Made by a program: the position numbers and the translations under genes
In this document: piece after piece, positions 1-11,455 of the stretch
Numbering within the stretch: position 1 is the first letter of the stretch
Layout: every line of letters starts with the position of its first letter
The notes under the pieces: generated by a model
The model's database searches: none
Seen by the model: only the letters and a program-made list of their open reading frames with translations
Told to the model about the DNA's origin: nothing
Assembly (NCBI GenBank): GCA_905220665.1
Contig: CAJNAR010000165.1
Location: forward strand, 62,001 to 126,000
DNA from: Albugo candida
Lineage: Eukaryota; Oomycota; Peronosporomycetes; Albuginales; Albuginaceae
Length of the DNA stretch: 64,000 nt
Direction of reading: 5' to 3'

Positions 1-1240
1 CTGTTTTGATAACAAGGAGCATGCAGCTGATACATTCAGCTCGAGAGTTTGGAGATGTATGCAAATGCGCACAATCATTGATTCCGCGCATGAGTACAAT
101 TTCGACTTGCATGGAGAGCTTCAATTTGCTGTGAAAAGGTGCCGAAATTTCTGTTCTTCTTACATTCAAGGCGTCTAGGTCAGACATACGATTTATGAAC
201 CAAATATCCTCCATACTTGAAAGAAGACGTCGATCGTTTAGTTGACTTTGATATCCCTTTTTTGCGTTAGCACGTGTGACTTCATCATTTCTATAGAATT
301 TTGCAAACTCCTCAGTGATTGATGCTCCTGCAACGTTCAATGCTGTCTTGTGTGTCGAAAAGATGTAATCGATTGTGCTACATGCTTTATCAGACAGGGA
401 CTCCATAGTAGGACAGAAATTAATGCCGCAGTATATGTCAATAGTGACACGATCGTAAATGCTTGCAAATGCGTAAATAGTATGCATTGTGGATGCTTGG
501 AATTTTACATAGTAGGTTCGAATACCGAATGAAGTACTGTGGAGCGACAGACACCTTGCACATTGAAAGGAGCATGATAAACATACAAAGCAACGAGGAT
601 GAGAAGATTGTCCCGGGCGATGAGGGCTCATACCGGGTAAACCCTTAACCATTTGCTTCCTCCATTCAGATCCAAGATTAGAAGTCTCGGTAACAGTTTT
701 TTTGGACGGAATCTTTTCTGTTTTTGCCAAAGTATAGACATTGTGAGACGCGAATAATTTTACATCAGAAAAGAAAACAGTGGTTCCCTTGTAAGACTGT
801 AGAATCGGGTTAATTACGTGGGGGGTATCAGTGTGAGCTGTATTGGAGACCTTGATTTCTATTTGTGTCGACAGGACGCTAATGCTGTATTCAATCACTG
901 ATAGTTTGTGGAAGGGTTTCGTCCAAGTCTGAAATTGGCTAATGTCAGTTTGCAATTGACATATTTTCATATCGATACATTGTACTGAGATCAAGTCTAG
1001 CGTTGCAGCACGGCCTTTTACTAAATACGTTCGTGTGCCGCTAAATTCCTTGACAAGAATGAGTCGATGCACACCAGCCTTTCGGATCAAGCACGTATGG
1101 CAATCTTCTAAGGGCACATGGGCGACAATTAAAAATCCCGTTTCATAATATGACGCTTCCCATGTTTGTGATGAGCTTTTCGTTACCAGGAGGATAAAAG
1201 TTGTGACACAGAACGCAATCGGTAAGTGTATTAGGTCCAT
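1..1240 (-). CDS. CHxC-type secreted effector candidate, copy 1 (3' end outside window)
   Basis: Reading the minus strand from the ATG at 1240 gives 413 codons without a stop up to the window edge, so the gene is partial. Residues 1-25 form a signal peptide: hydrophobic core ending in ILLVTKSSSQTWEA. CHTC lies at residues 47-50 (1091-1102), followed by LIRKAG. This CHxC plus L-I-x-K-x-G layout near the N-terminus is the hallmark of the CHxC effector class described in Albugo. A second cysteine cluster, CFVCLSCSFQCARC, is at residues 217-230, and an ECISCM motif lies near the window edge. Copy 2 (1841-4512) aligns along the whole length and in the same frame from residue 1 onward, which supports coding. 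Function in the host is not known. Secretion and effector role are inferred from the signal peptide and motif only. Confidence 0.8.
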   Translation of the reverse strand, partial: MDLIHLPIAFCVTTFILLVTKSSSQTWEASYYETGFLIVAHVPLEDCHTCLIRKAGVHRLILVKEFSGTRTYLVKGRAATLDLISVQCIDMKICQLQTDISQFQTWTKPFHKLSVIEYSISVLSTQIEIKVSNTAHTDTPHVINPILQSYKGTTVFFSDVKLFASHNVYTLAKTEKIPSKKTVTETSNLGSEWRKQMVKGLPGMSPHRPGQSSHPRCFVCLSCSFQCARCLSLHSTSFGIRTYYVKFQASTMHTIYAFASIYDRVTIDIYCGINFCPTMESLSDKACSTIDYIFSTHKTALNVAGASITEEFAKFYRNDEVTRANAKKGYQSQLNDRRLLSSMEDIWFINRMSDLDALNVRRTEISAPFHSKLKLSMQVEIVLMRGINDCAHLHTSPNSRAECISCMLLVIKT

Positions 1241-1840
1241 TGCTTCATAGAGAGTGTGGCTTCCACCGACTCGATTCTATATATTTGACTAGTAGATGTT
1301 TTTCACCAATCACTTACGACTCTGCCCACTGCGCTAATGCGATGTATTTGATACTCATTTCAGCTATCATTTTGCTTCTTATTGATAAATCGATAGAGTA
1401 ACGTATTTTGGTTCTGCTATAGCACATTTGAAGGTGTCTATATTACTAGAATTAGACTTACTGACTTCGCTAGTTGCCTACGCTATGCTAAATAACATAA
1501 TGTTTATAGCGATATTAGTATCTGTCTGCTAGAATCATGCTTGACGTTGATTATATACAGTATTGTCGTAGCTGAGATGGTATGTGTCGACTGAATTTGT
1601 GATGGATGTAGAATTCGAAGTTGCTCAGAGCCGCTGAGACCTCTTTGTTGCTAACTATCACCTTTACTTGGGCAAGATTCCCAATACTAAGTGGATAGTG
1701 TTGTGGATGGGAACGTTATGGTGCTCAATAAAGCACTAGACCATTTGGCGATAACGATGAAGATTAAATTCCGAATGCATACACTTTCACAAGAGGACAC
1801 AGTACAAATTACATACAAACTTGCGTATAGTCGGTCTCGT
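1241..1840. other. Intergenic, duplicated upstream region of the CHxC gene
   Basis: No gene is seen. About 1290-1350 resembles about 4530-4590 upstream of copy 2 (shared stretch with ccaatca-ttacg and gcgatgtat), so the duplication included the presumed promoter. The stretch near 1437-1472 also resembles 46852-46887. Confidence 0.6.
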
Positions 1841-4512
1841 TTATATTGTTATCAATAGCAAAGAATTCGTCTTTGTCTTTGTTTCCGCAAACACAGTGTC
1901 CTCTGTTGTGACCTTTTCGACCGCACATAAGTCATCTCGAGTTAAAGCTATTGTATAAATGCGAGATGCTCGCGTTTCATCATGGTTTTTGGACCCATGG
2001 GTAGAAAAATTGAGGAGTGCAACACGACCTCGACCTAAAGGACGAACAAGCAAAGTCATTAAGTGTCGAATGACTGCGGATACGCTATAATTAAGTACCA
2101 TGTTGGTTTTTTTGGCAGGGCTGATTCCGCAATGAAAAACCTACTTGATCGCATCGATTAGTACCTCTTCACTGAATAATCAACCTCTATCTGACACCAG
2201 TACAAATAAATGATCACCTTTACTCGTATACATATGTGAGAGATAAGCGTTCGAGCAACAATGAAAATTCTTTTTTTCATCAAATCTGCCAGCGCTGCTA
2301 CAAATTCTAGAATCATCAGCAAAGACCGCTGAGCAGATAGAAGAGAAGTCTCATGCGTGTATCCTTGAGTGACTACGACGTTTCCCAGATCGTAGGGGAT
2401 AATGTTCCTTCCCAGCCATGACTTTACCATGTCCGTCTGCTTAAAGAAAAAGTAAATTAAGGTCACCATTGCATAAGGGTCGTAATCCACTCCGTCGGAT
2501 CACCAGGTTGCTACTCTTTTTAAGATGCCATAAATCTGTGCAGATTAATTCCCCCAAGCAATATTCTAGGATACTCTTGTGATTCTGAGTCATCCACAAA
2601 TACCCGAATTGCTTATGATGATGAGACATAACGGAGAAATAAAAAACTTCCGTCCGCAAGACCATGCACCTGATGCACATTTCTGGCCTTCTAGCCTCAA
2701 ATTCGACCATAAGAACCGCTCTTTCATCAAATATCGTGTTTCCATGAGCAACGGTATTGCTTGGGGGCCACAGCAAATCCTCGTCTTTACCCATTCGTAA
2801 TTTTTCTCTTGTGTCTTTGCATAATCGATCACCACTTTGCAGACTTTCTTTATACTGTTTGTGCTCGGAGCATATCATTTCCGATACTAATTGCATCTTT
2901 GCACATTTCGTCATCGCTCCCCCGTAACACTCACGCAAAGTCCTTTCTAGCTCGTGCCACCCATATCCTTTGTTTTCTGTTATTGATGACAACAACACTG
3001 AGTACCTTTCTGACACCAGCTCGTGAGTCTTCGTCGGAGAAGTGCGCTTGACACAAGTCGTACAATAATTTTGGTTGACTGCTGTGTGAGAAATGACAGC
3101 ACAAAACCTTTCGTCGAGTTGTAAGCTTTCAAAAATGGAAAGCTCTGGATACACATTCGGATTAAATTTATGATACATTCGGTGTGTGTAACAATCAACC
3201 GGAAGCCGTCGTTCAATTCGTGCACACACCTTGTTTTCTATACAATCGACTGTAGCGGAGATATCAGTTTTCCGGAAGAAAACCATCACTTCTGTCTGAG
3301 AAATGGTGCTGATAATCATATCTGTGTTGATACTATGGAACATGCAATTGATACACTCATGTCGGGAGTTTGGATACGCATACAAATGCGCACATTTATC
3401 AAATACTCCCGTGAGTACTTTTCCGGCTTGCCTGGATTGCTGGGTCTTGAGAAAACCTGGTAGAACTCCTGTTTTTCTCACTTTCGGCGGTTTTTGGTTC
3501 CAGATGAGATACTTGAACAAAATATCCTCCATACTTGATATAAGAGGTTGCTTATCTGCTTGGTTTTGATATCCATGATGTCCGTCAATGCCTGTGACTT
3601 TATTGTTTCTGTAAAATATCTCAAAGGCCTCATTGATTGATGTGCCTGCAACTTCCAATGCTATTTTGTCTTTCGAAAAAATTTGATCAATTTTATCACA
3701 AGCTTCCTCAGATAGGGACTCCATAGTAGGACAAAACCTGAAGCCGCAGCTCACGAAAATGCTGGCATGATCGTAAATGCTTTCAAGTGCGTAAACAGTC
3801 TGCAATGTGGATGCTTGAAATTTTATATAGTAGGTTCGAATACCAAATGATGTACTGTGTAGCGCCAGACACCTTTCACATTGGAAGGAGCATGATAAAC
3901 ATACAAAGCAACGAGAATCAGAAGAGTGTATCGGGTGACGAGGAATCATATCAGGTCTCCTTTGAAACACACGGTTGGAAGCTACGGTTAGAGTTTTATC
4001 GACCGGATTATTTCCTGCGTTTCTCAAACTATGGACATTGAGAGAAGCGACATTGTGTCCATCAAAAAAGAAAAAACCGATTTTCTTGTAAGACTGTAGA
4101 ACATGGCGTCAGTGTGTGGTTTTCCGGACACTTTACTGTCTATTTGTATCGATAGGACGCTAATGCTGTATTCAATCACTGATACTTTGCGGTGGGATTC
4201 AATCCAACTCGGAAATTGACTATTGTCAGTTTGCAATTGGCACATCTTCGTATCGATACATTGGAATAAGATCAAGTCTTGCGTTGCAGCACGGCCTTCT
4301 ACCAAATACGTTAGTGTGCCGCTGTCGTTCTTGACAAGAATGAGTCGTTGCAAACCAGCCTTCTGGATCAAGCACGTATGGCAATCTTCCAAGAGCACAT
4401 CGGTGACAATCAAAAAGCCCGTTTTATAGTGTGACGCTTCCCACGTTCGTGATGAGCTTTTCGTTACCAGAAGGATAGAGACTGCAATACATAACGCAAT
4501 CGAACATCCCAT
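1841..4512 (-). pseudogene. CHxC-type effector, copy 2, frameshifted
   Basis: This tandem paralogue of the gene at 1-1240 starts at the ATG at 4512 (another in-frame ATG is at 4554) with a signal peptide ending LLVTKSSSRTWEA. CHTC is at residues 44-47 (4372-4383), followed by LIQKAG. Compared with copy 1, about 16 bases are missing near 4105. This shifts the frame, and the first half stops at 4024-4026. The second half continues in the aligned frame down to about 2441 and keeps the cysteine cluster CFVCLSCSFQCERC and an ECINCM motif. Further 3', a possible 67-nt intron (2437-2503, GT...AG) would join it in frame to an open stretch ending at 2158. A 46-nt intron would then reach the open frame 1841-2101; both introns are guesses. 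It could be a pseudogene or use an unrecognised intron at the shift, but the missing bases lie inside a conserved region, so pseudogene is preferred. Confidence 0.65.
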
Positions 4513-4554
4513 CAATTCGGTCTTTTTGATCACAAGATGTTTTCCGCCAATCAT

Positions 4555-6045
4555 TTACGGCTCGATCCAATGCGCAAATGCGATGTATCAGATAGCCATG
4601 TCAATTTCCACATAGCTTCTTTGACATGACAATTCACCAAATTAAGAAAAGTGTTGGGCTCTGCGATAGCTTAATCCGCCGTAGATACCTGGTATCTGGA
4701 AAGAACTCCTCGTTCTTATGTTTTCATCGGAAGTGATCTGGAACTGTAGTCAGATAGTGACAGCGCATACTCGAGAAGGATAGCTACATATATTTATTTT
4801 TTGGGGGTATTTAGTCGTATTTAGAAAAATTATATGTCTTTTCTAAAGAGAATAGCGTCAATGAGTGATATATTACGTGCAACAGAAGTAAGCGCTGCTG
4901 ACCGATGCTATTCCTACAAAAGCTTTCGATTTGTTCGGCGCTAAGGGAGTCGCTTGCTGGATTGTGGGCAGTCATGCTTCTAATCTGTGTATTTGGTATG
5001 ATGGCTGTATGCTGCTGTCAGAGAACCTGGATACTTTGCACTGCAAGAAGCAGCAAATCACTTAAAGCACCTTATGTGAAGAATTAGGATAGCACTTGGG
5101 TAAGGTCGTTGGCCACTGCTTTCTGAGGCACTATCTGAGCATGTAAGTGATAGATCACGTTTTCAGAGTGAAGTTCTCAACGTATGATGTATGTAAGCCT
5201 GGTATTGTAATCAGACGAAGATTACGAAGCAGGATCCTCCGTTTGTTGATGACATTACAAGGCATAGACTACTATTTTGTGTTTGTACTATGGCCAAGCT
5301 TCAAGTCGCGTGCAGTCCATGTCCAAAGGACTGCGCTTCGTACGACTGTAATCAAGGAGCATTATATATGACCTTGGGATTAAGAAGGAATCAAAACCAG
5401 ACGAGGCTTATCGGTGTCGCGATACTATGCCGTCCATTTGAAAAGGACTGATCAAACTCAATTTAGGTCATGTCTACTACAATGGTTTATATAGCCTAGA
5501 GCCTAGAGCGCTTTGTTGTAGAAGAATTGATGTGATTCATCTTAACTCTAAGCCTATACCTTGTGGATCTATTCTTGGGTGACTGCACGTAGGCTCAGTT
5601 GACGAGCATGGTGCATATTGCCACTAAGCGCTAAAATTGAAGCTTGAAAATACCATCCTTTACTACGGCGACCAAAGATCAAACGACTTCATAGTATCCA
5701 AAGATTACATCCATCTAACATGCGCATGCATTGCAACACTTTGGGTACTCCAACCTCTCACCTCTGACCGACTGACCTTCCGTGTCCTCATGCCTCGCGT
5801 TTGCATGAGGGCAAGCCAGCAAGCCCAACAGGTGGCGAGCTATTCTGTACGATACATCGGCCGCGGTAGCCTTAACCTCAATGCTTACAGAGGCATGGAA
5901 ATGTGTCGGAAGTGCGAAATCCACACAGTCGACTCTGAATGTGATTAGTTGCGAAACACAATGTGTACGAAAAGAGAGCGAAAGCCATTTGTATTCCCCG
6001 ATTGATTATCGCCCTACTTCTAACGATAAAGATGACCGACGCTAT
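4555..6045. other. Gene-poor interval
   Basis: Apart from one small candidate at 4974-5087 nothing convincing is seen. The open frames at 5637-5948 (plus) and 5715-5924 (minus) overlap each other and show no recognisable domain. Confidence 0.5.
4974..5087 (+). CDS. Possible tiny secreted peptide with KAPY motif
   Basis: The 37-codon frame from the ATG at 4974 begins with a strongly hydrophobic stretch (MLLICVFGMMAVCCC), then RSSKSLKAPYVKN and a stop. The frame is open further upstream to an ATG at 4905. The order signal peptide, RSS, LKAPY recalls the N-terminus of the KAP-repeat secreted protein at 26552-27118 (RSS ... YLKAPYAEE), so this may be a truncated relative. The similarity is short and could be chance. 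Confidence 0.25.
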   Translation: MLLICVFGMMAVCCCQRTWILCTARSSKSLKAPYVKN

Positions 6046-7128
6046 CTAAAAAATCATTTCGTGCACAATGTCTTTTTTTGTGAGTGAGAATTTGGCATTC
6101 AGATACGCTTTCAGAAGCGGTTCAGCCTCAATCTGCTTGATGAGTACTTGATCCACTGCTTTCTGATCTTTTCGTCGTTGTTCGCTGATGACAGGAGCCT
6201 ACAACACACAAAGTGTCAGGTTGTGTTGGGAACTTTGTCACAGCGATTCCAAGCGCTGATTGAATGCAAAACACTCGAACGATACTTTCAGCTTGAGCAT
6301 GCGCTGGTAGAATCAAAAGAATGCATACGCACCGAAGTCGATTGTTCAAAGAACTGGTCTTCTTTTGAACTTTTCTTGGTCACTTTCTCTTTGGCAAAGT
6401 ACGAGTCGTCAATATCGATAGACGGAATACCGGAAATATCAATTTTTGTCGAAGTCGCAATCACGTACGCTTGATTGACACGTCGTAGAGGAACGCCATT
6501 GATCTTGTAAGGACCTACAACCCAATCGATACAGTCAGTACAGATGTGTCGGCGCATTGAATTCTCAGCTCTCATAATCTTGCATATCTTTAGCAGTAAG
6601 AAGCCTACAGCGCGATACGCACTTTTTCCACACTGAACAAAAGAACAGGTCGAAAAAGCGCTCAACGCTTTCAATCGAATGCACAGGAAGATATCCCACA
6701 CAATCGATTGATGTGAGCCAATTACCGCCTCTCGTTGTCAGTTTGCATCATTGAATTCCACTTTTTCTTATTGACGTACCAGTAACCAGTAGAGTTCCCG
6801 ACGGAAGCTGCTTCAGAAATACGACGCGTTTGCCACGGAAACGACCAGACAACAGGATCAAAACTGTTCCTGGAGTGATGGATTTACGCAAGACTGCAGT
6901 CTTCTTGCTGTTTCGCACAGTTTTTGCCGATGCGAGACGTTTTGGAATATAATCCGCGGGATACCATTTCTTCTTGTTGGGTCGTGTTTTAGGCGCAACA
7001 ACTTTCTTTTCTGCCTTTCTCTTTGCGAATTGGAATCGACCGTTTGTACGTGCCAGTGAATTGGATGAAATAGCGTTGATCCCACGTGCAAGCGCAATGT
7101 TTTGACGTTTCCCGTTGACGGCGGTCAT
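6046..7128 (-). CDS. RPL6: 60S ribosomal protein L6 (three exons)
   Basis: This is a structural protein of the large cytosolic ribosomal subunit. Exons on the minus strand are 7128-6780, 6514-6333 and 6198-6046, giving 227 residues. Introns are 6515-6779 (265 nt, GTACGT...TAG) and 6199-6332 (134 nt, GTGCGT...TAG). The N-terminus is basic. The L6e core is clear: [20 protein letters not shown], then [16 protein letters not shown] and, across the first splice, [20 protein letters not shown]. The last exon gives the family's C-terminal block, [11 protein letters not shown]...[12 protein letters not shown]. Splice sites were chosen because they restore the L6 frame exactly; there are no competing sites of equal quality. 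The start ATG has a purine at -3 (AAAGATGA). Its 5' neighbour is more than 2 kb away. Confidence 0.95.
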
Positions 7129-9200
7129 CTTTCTTTGGGGCTGGAAAATGTCGATAAATGTCCGCCAGTGAAATAGAAACCGGTATTTACGGAATAAACC
7201 GCTACGATATCGATCGCGATTTTGCTTCTAAAAAGCCTCTGTACTATCTGAAATATATCGAACCTTCTACTTCGAAGCTTCTAAATGGTCTGGTACCAGA
7301 TGTAACTGAATGCATGGAGCTTGTCCCTGTATAATGTCGATAGGAAGAACAGCATCAAACGTGCTGGCAATGATAGTGATGCTCTTTTTATTCTGTTAAC
7401 GCCTGAGAGTTATTCACCAAGAGCATTTTCAGCCTAGTCAGTTGCTTATTGATCAATTTTTGAGTTGCTTTCCTGCACTGTGGCTTGCGATAGACGTGAG
7501 CTGTATTCCCAAGTAATAGAACAGAAGCATAATTTCATCATAACGGATGATGCTGTGTGAAGAATGCGACTACAGAAGCAAACTTTGGTATTGAGCGAAA
7601 TCAGAATGCAGTCTGCAGTTTTTGTTGCATGAGCTTTCTATACTGCATCCGTTTTGTAGGGCCGATAGACGGGACTTTCGTATGAGCAAATTCCCTAATG
7701 ATAAAGGTACGTTCGCAGCGCTTTATTGAATGTATACACTCTGTATGCGCCCATACAACGCAATCTCAATAAGAATCAGTCATCGAAATCTTACGACTAG
7801 CAAATTACAAAACTACCAGCAAACTTCCACTTGGTACCAGTAAGGCTCTGAGAAGTGCTTATGACTTGTAGGCAAAATGACTCACAGGTGCTCAATCTCC
7901 AGTTTTACAATTTTCAATTGGCAGTGAGAGACAATTCTTTTCCGTTCGAACTGGTGGGTTACGGATGGTAGAAAGACTTCCAGTTGAATCCGCCTGATTG
8001 CTTGATTGTTATATTACCTCTGTGAGAAACTCGTTCAGCTACGAAAAAAAAATTCCGCAGTTGCTATTCCACAAGAAGCTAAATCAGTGCTACTTCTTCA
8101 GTAAGTCGCCGAGGACTCGATGGAATGCGTCGCGATACTAAAGATGTGGTGGAATATGGAATGACGACGACCGTTCTGTGTCATACTCAAAATATAATCT
8201 AACATAAGTAGACGGGACAGTGATATGCTTTTCGTAACTGGCCTTTCGGGAAACGAAAGAATTGGGACTTTCGAACTTACATCGGCACTAAACGGTTGAA
8301 TACTATACGTATTTCTGAATTGACTGTAGCGATGCTGTGTGAAACAACGTCTAAGTCAATTATGTACAACGGTTTAAAATGTTACTCAGCGTCGGATGTT
8401 TCGCTCATTAGGCGATTTGTATCATTGGGATGATACATATCCGACAACTCATCACTGTAACGTGATTAGAACTCAAGACCTGTTGCCGACTGGACGTAGT
8501 ACAAGTAGGCTACCAGACCCGATATTCCATTTCATTTTATAGTAATATATTCAAGATATATAAGAGCATTCATACTCAATACAAAAGGAGCAAATATAAT
8601 ACAGACGAAAACGCATTTCTTGCTTATTTAGTTGTTACTTTAATTTTGCGTACATTATATAATGGTAATAGCGCATGTGCTTAGGAAACTTTACATTTTT
8701 TAAACTTCATATTTTGCAAACTTTACTCGATGGTTCTTTTTTTCGATTATGAATAGGCAGCTACTGTAGCCCACACATCACAGAGTGTCAACCAGCCCAT
8801 TCTTCGAAACTATTCGACCAAAGTATTTGTCATGATGTGACAATAAAAGCGATTGGCTATCACATTGACTGGTCACTGCAATCGAAAACGATGTTTCAAT
8901 AAGTCATGTGGTACAGCTAAGCGTCCACTACAGTCTTTCAGTGCACTTAATTCCGACCAAACATTCTATGCACGATTCAGTGTTCACTGCAACAGCTATC
9001 TTTCATCAAAAACCAGCACACTTTGAGGATTCAATTGCATTCGTACTTTCCTTTCGAGCAGAGTGTGTTGATTCCGACAAATGCATAAAAAAAAGTACTG
9101 ACAGGAAGCGTCCATCTAAAAGCTCATCGCCTAAACTTAACAAATACATTCCAAACCTACCTTAAATCCGTTCGAACCCAACAAATCGCGTCAAAGTGTT
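7129..9200. other. 2-kb intergenic region between RPL6 and Rab
   Basis: No gene was recognised. About 8520-8760 is very AT-rich. An open frame at 8908-9165 (plus) shows no recognisable domain and starts at GTG, so it is not called. The interval must carry the divergent promoters of RPL6 and the Rab gene. Confidence 0.5.
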
Positions 9201-9984
9201 ATGGAAGAAGTCGGTTTGGATCGTAAATTGGTGATCGTTGGGGCCACTGATGTTGGTAAAACGTCGATTACCATGCGGTATTGCCACGGTAGTCTCACCA
9301 CACCAACTTCCGCCACAATTGGTGCTTCCTTTCTTCAAAAAAGAGTAATTGTACCAAGTCGTTACGGGAAGCCACGTAAAATCACACTTCAGATATGGGA
9401 CACTGCAGGACAAGAGCGCTTCCGTTCCATGGCGCCAATGTACTACCGTAATGCGAAAGCTGCTATCTTAGTGTTTGATCTTCAGCATGAAAGTACATTT
9501 GAGAAAATTATCGAATGGCTTCAAGGTACGAATTACTCTCTTTGGCTCGCTCTGTTCACGTAATGAATGTCCTTGTAGATCTCCGACATCACGTTTCGAA
9601 CGATATTGGTACGCTCTCAACTTTCAATCCGCTCGCATTATAATTTTGATCCAAACTGGTCGATTCGTAGTTCTCGCAGTGGTTGGCAATAAATCAGATT
9701 GTGCTTCTCAATTTGACTTTTCCAAAGCACAAGCATTCGCTCAGGAAATCGGAGCACTTGTTTTTCGTACCAGTGCCAAGACAGGAGAAGGTATTCAATA
9801 TCTATTTGAGAGTGTCGCTGCAGAATTGCTGAAGCAGCACGAAGACAAGATGCGTCTACGGGAAGCCGACGGAGCCAACACGACCGTCGATGACAGTCAG
9901 CTTTCCTACACCAGACGAGAAGATATTTTATCGGTGGATAGTTCGCATTGGAATGCTCAGAACAAACAGCGAAAATGCTGCTAA
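9201..9984 (+). CDS. Rab-family small GTPase (Rab5/21/22-like), three exons
   Basis: Membrane-traffic GTPase. Exons 9201-9525, 9579-9608 (only 30 nt) and 9671-9984 give 222 residues, normal for Rabs. Introns are 53 and 62 nt (GTACGA...TAG, GTACGC...TAG). G boxes: P-loop GATDVGKTS at residues 14-22, switch I TIGASF at about 39-44, WDTAGQERF at 66-74, NKSD at 125-128 and TSAK at 152-155. The protein ends in KCC, a di-cysteine geranylgeranylation signal, so membrane attachment is expected. The TIGASF switch I resembles the endosomal Rab5/Rab21/Rab22 group, but the exact subfamily is inference. The microexon encodes DLRHHVSNDI in the helix before the NKxD strand and its frame fits only with both introns removed. 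Confidence 0.92.
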
Positions 9985-10142
9985 GAGTCGTATTTATCAA
10001 TGTGTCCAGTGCCCACTTTCCGCAGCTTTGTTTTTGTATCGATCCCTCGGTGACATGAAAGGCTGTCGGGTCAGAGTAAAAACAAGGAAGGAAAAAAAAG
10101 TCGGATTCTGGTGCATTCAATTACAAAGTGTGCTCCAAATGA

Positions 10143-10820
10143 CTATGTGCTCGTATTGGCAAGCACTGAATTGATCTTGTCAATCTTGGTCGCAAGGGAC
10201 AAATCGATAAAGTAGTTGCCTATGTGAACTTTTAATCCGCCCATTATGTTTGGGTCCACAGCTGTCTCGAGCACAAGCGTTTGTCCTTTTTCCACACGTG
10301 TTCCCAGCGCCTTCTTGACTTGATCCAGCTCTGGTTTAGACAAAGGATCCGCAGAAATGACTTTAGCTTGTACTTCCCCTCGGTACGCACTCATCAGTTT
10401 CTTGTAAGACGTAATGACGCCCAACGCTTCGGCAAGTCGTCCATTTTCAGCCAAAATCTCAAATAGACCAGCCACTGGCTGTGAGTATTTGGCTTGTTCC
10501 ATGACACGAGAAATATCTTGTTGTTTTGAGTAGCGTGGGATGGTCGGGTCTTTAAGAAAAGAAAGAAATGACTCGTCCTTCTTGATAGCTTGTTCGATGC
10601 TGTGGAGCTCTTTTTCCACTGTTTCCAGCGCTTTTTGCTTTGCGGCGACACTGTACAACGCGTTGGCGTATTGCGCCTCCACTCCAAATAGCTGGATTTT
10701 TGGTTGGATCATTTCGTTGAATCCCCCCATTTCAGCGGTTGCGGTGGCCGATTTGGTTGCGTACGTTTTCGAGTGAGTTGAGAGCGCTCGACGCATATTT
10801 TTAGATGCTGCGCTTCTCAT
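10143..10820 (-). CDS. ATP5O: Mitochondrial ATP synthase OSCP (delta-type) subunit
   Basis: Single-exon gene of 225 residues. It encodes the peripheral-stalk subunit (oligomycin sensitivity conferral protein) linking F1 to the stator in the inner mitochondrial membrane. Residues 1-30 are rich in Arg, Lys, Ser and Ala with no acidic residue (MRSAASKNMRRALSTHSKTY), a typical import presequence. The OSCP/delta domain follows: FGVEAQYANALYSVA near residue 45, the central helices, and the diagnostic C-terminal LVLETAVDPNIMGGLKVHIG ... DLSLATKIDKI. Length matches the family. It converges with the Rab gene; the two stop codons are about 160 bp apart. Confidence 0.95.
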   Translation of the reverse strand: MRSAASKNMRRALSTHSKTYATKSATATAEMGGFNEMIQPKIQLFGVEAQYANALYSVAAKQKALETVEKELHSIEQAIKKDESFLSFLKDPTIPRYSKQQDISRVMEQAKYSQPVAGLFEILAENGRLAEALGVITSYKKLMSAYRGEVQAKVISADPLSKPELDQVKKALGTRVEKGQTLVLETAVDPNIMGGLKVHIGNYFIDLSLATKIDKINSVLANTST

Positions 10821-11261
10821 GAGTGAAATGCGCGTTTTCTATACGGTAGAGAAGGTTTAGAAGCGTTAGATTGTGCAGTGAAGCGATAACGAAAGGAGGA
10901 AGCAAAGGATACAATTGCGCGTTGGTTTCGATCCGAAATGTAAGTGGTACCCTAATTAGTGATAAGGATGATGTGGTACATCGTTATAGTTCATAATTGA
11001 CTTGAATAGAGAAAGCTTCTTATGTCAAGTAATAATTCAGTGTGGATGGTGTGAAGAAGACGATATGGTTTTGATGGATCTCAGTACAATAGAGGCGTAA
11101 ATGAATAATTCCATCAAGCGGTAGCTAATATCATATTGCTGAAGATTCTATGGAACTCCCGTCGAGCCAAAGGCAACTTGTAGGGATCTAACAATTTTAC
11201 TACTGACGGTCATAAGGATATTCAATTATATACATATAACAATCATCGTCTGATAGAATCA
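10821..11261. other. Intergenic, OSCP promoter side
   Basis: No coding signal is seen in this stretch between the OSCP start and the tRNA. It should contain the OSCP promoter, but I recognise no specific element. Confidence 0.4.
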
Positions 11262-11343
11262 GTCAGTTTGCCCGAGTGGTCTAAGGGGTTACGTTCAGGT
11301 CGTAATGTTTTCGAACGCGTGGGTTCAAATCCCACAGCTGACA
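11262..11343 (+). tRNA. tRNA-Leu (anticodon CAG)
   Basis: The 7-bp acceptor stem pairs GTCAGTT (11262-11268) with AGCTGAC (11336-11342), with one T-G pair, and the discriminator base is A. The anticodon stem TTACG/CGTAA encloses loop TTCAGGT, giving anticodon CAG at 11296-11298. The T arm GTGGG-TTCAAAT-CCCAC is perfect. The long variable arm fits a class II leucine tRNA. No intron. It lies only 13 bp before the open extension of the threonyl-tRNA synthetase frame. Confidence 0.93.
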
Positions 11344-11455
11344 TAATCGTATAAGTTTGAAACCTTTTATACAAACTTCTCTGATTGGTTCCACTAAAAT
11401 TTTGTCATCCATTCAAGTACCTTCACTCAGTCCCGTGAAAACATTACCAAGAACT

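Noticed and set aside
5637..5948. Overlapping plus and minus frames of about 100 and 70 codons
   Set aside because: Neither has a recognisable domain, and they contradict each other; composition alone does not decide.
8908..9165. Open frame just before the Rab gene
   Set aside because: GTG start, no domain, and no splice that would join it to the Rab start, which has its own ATG and a complete P-loop domain.
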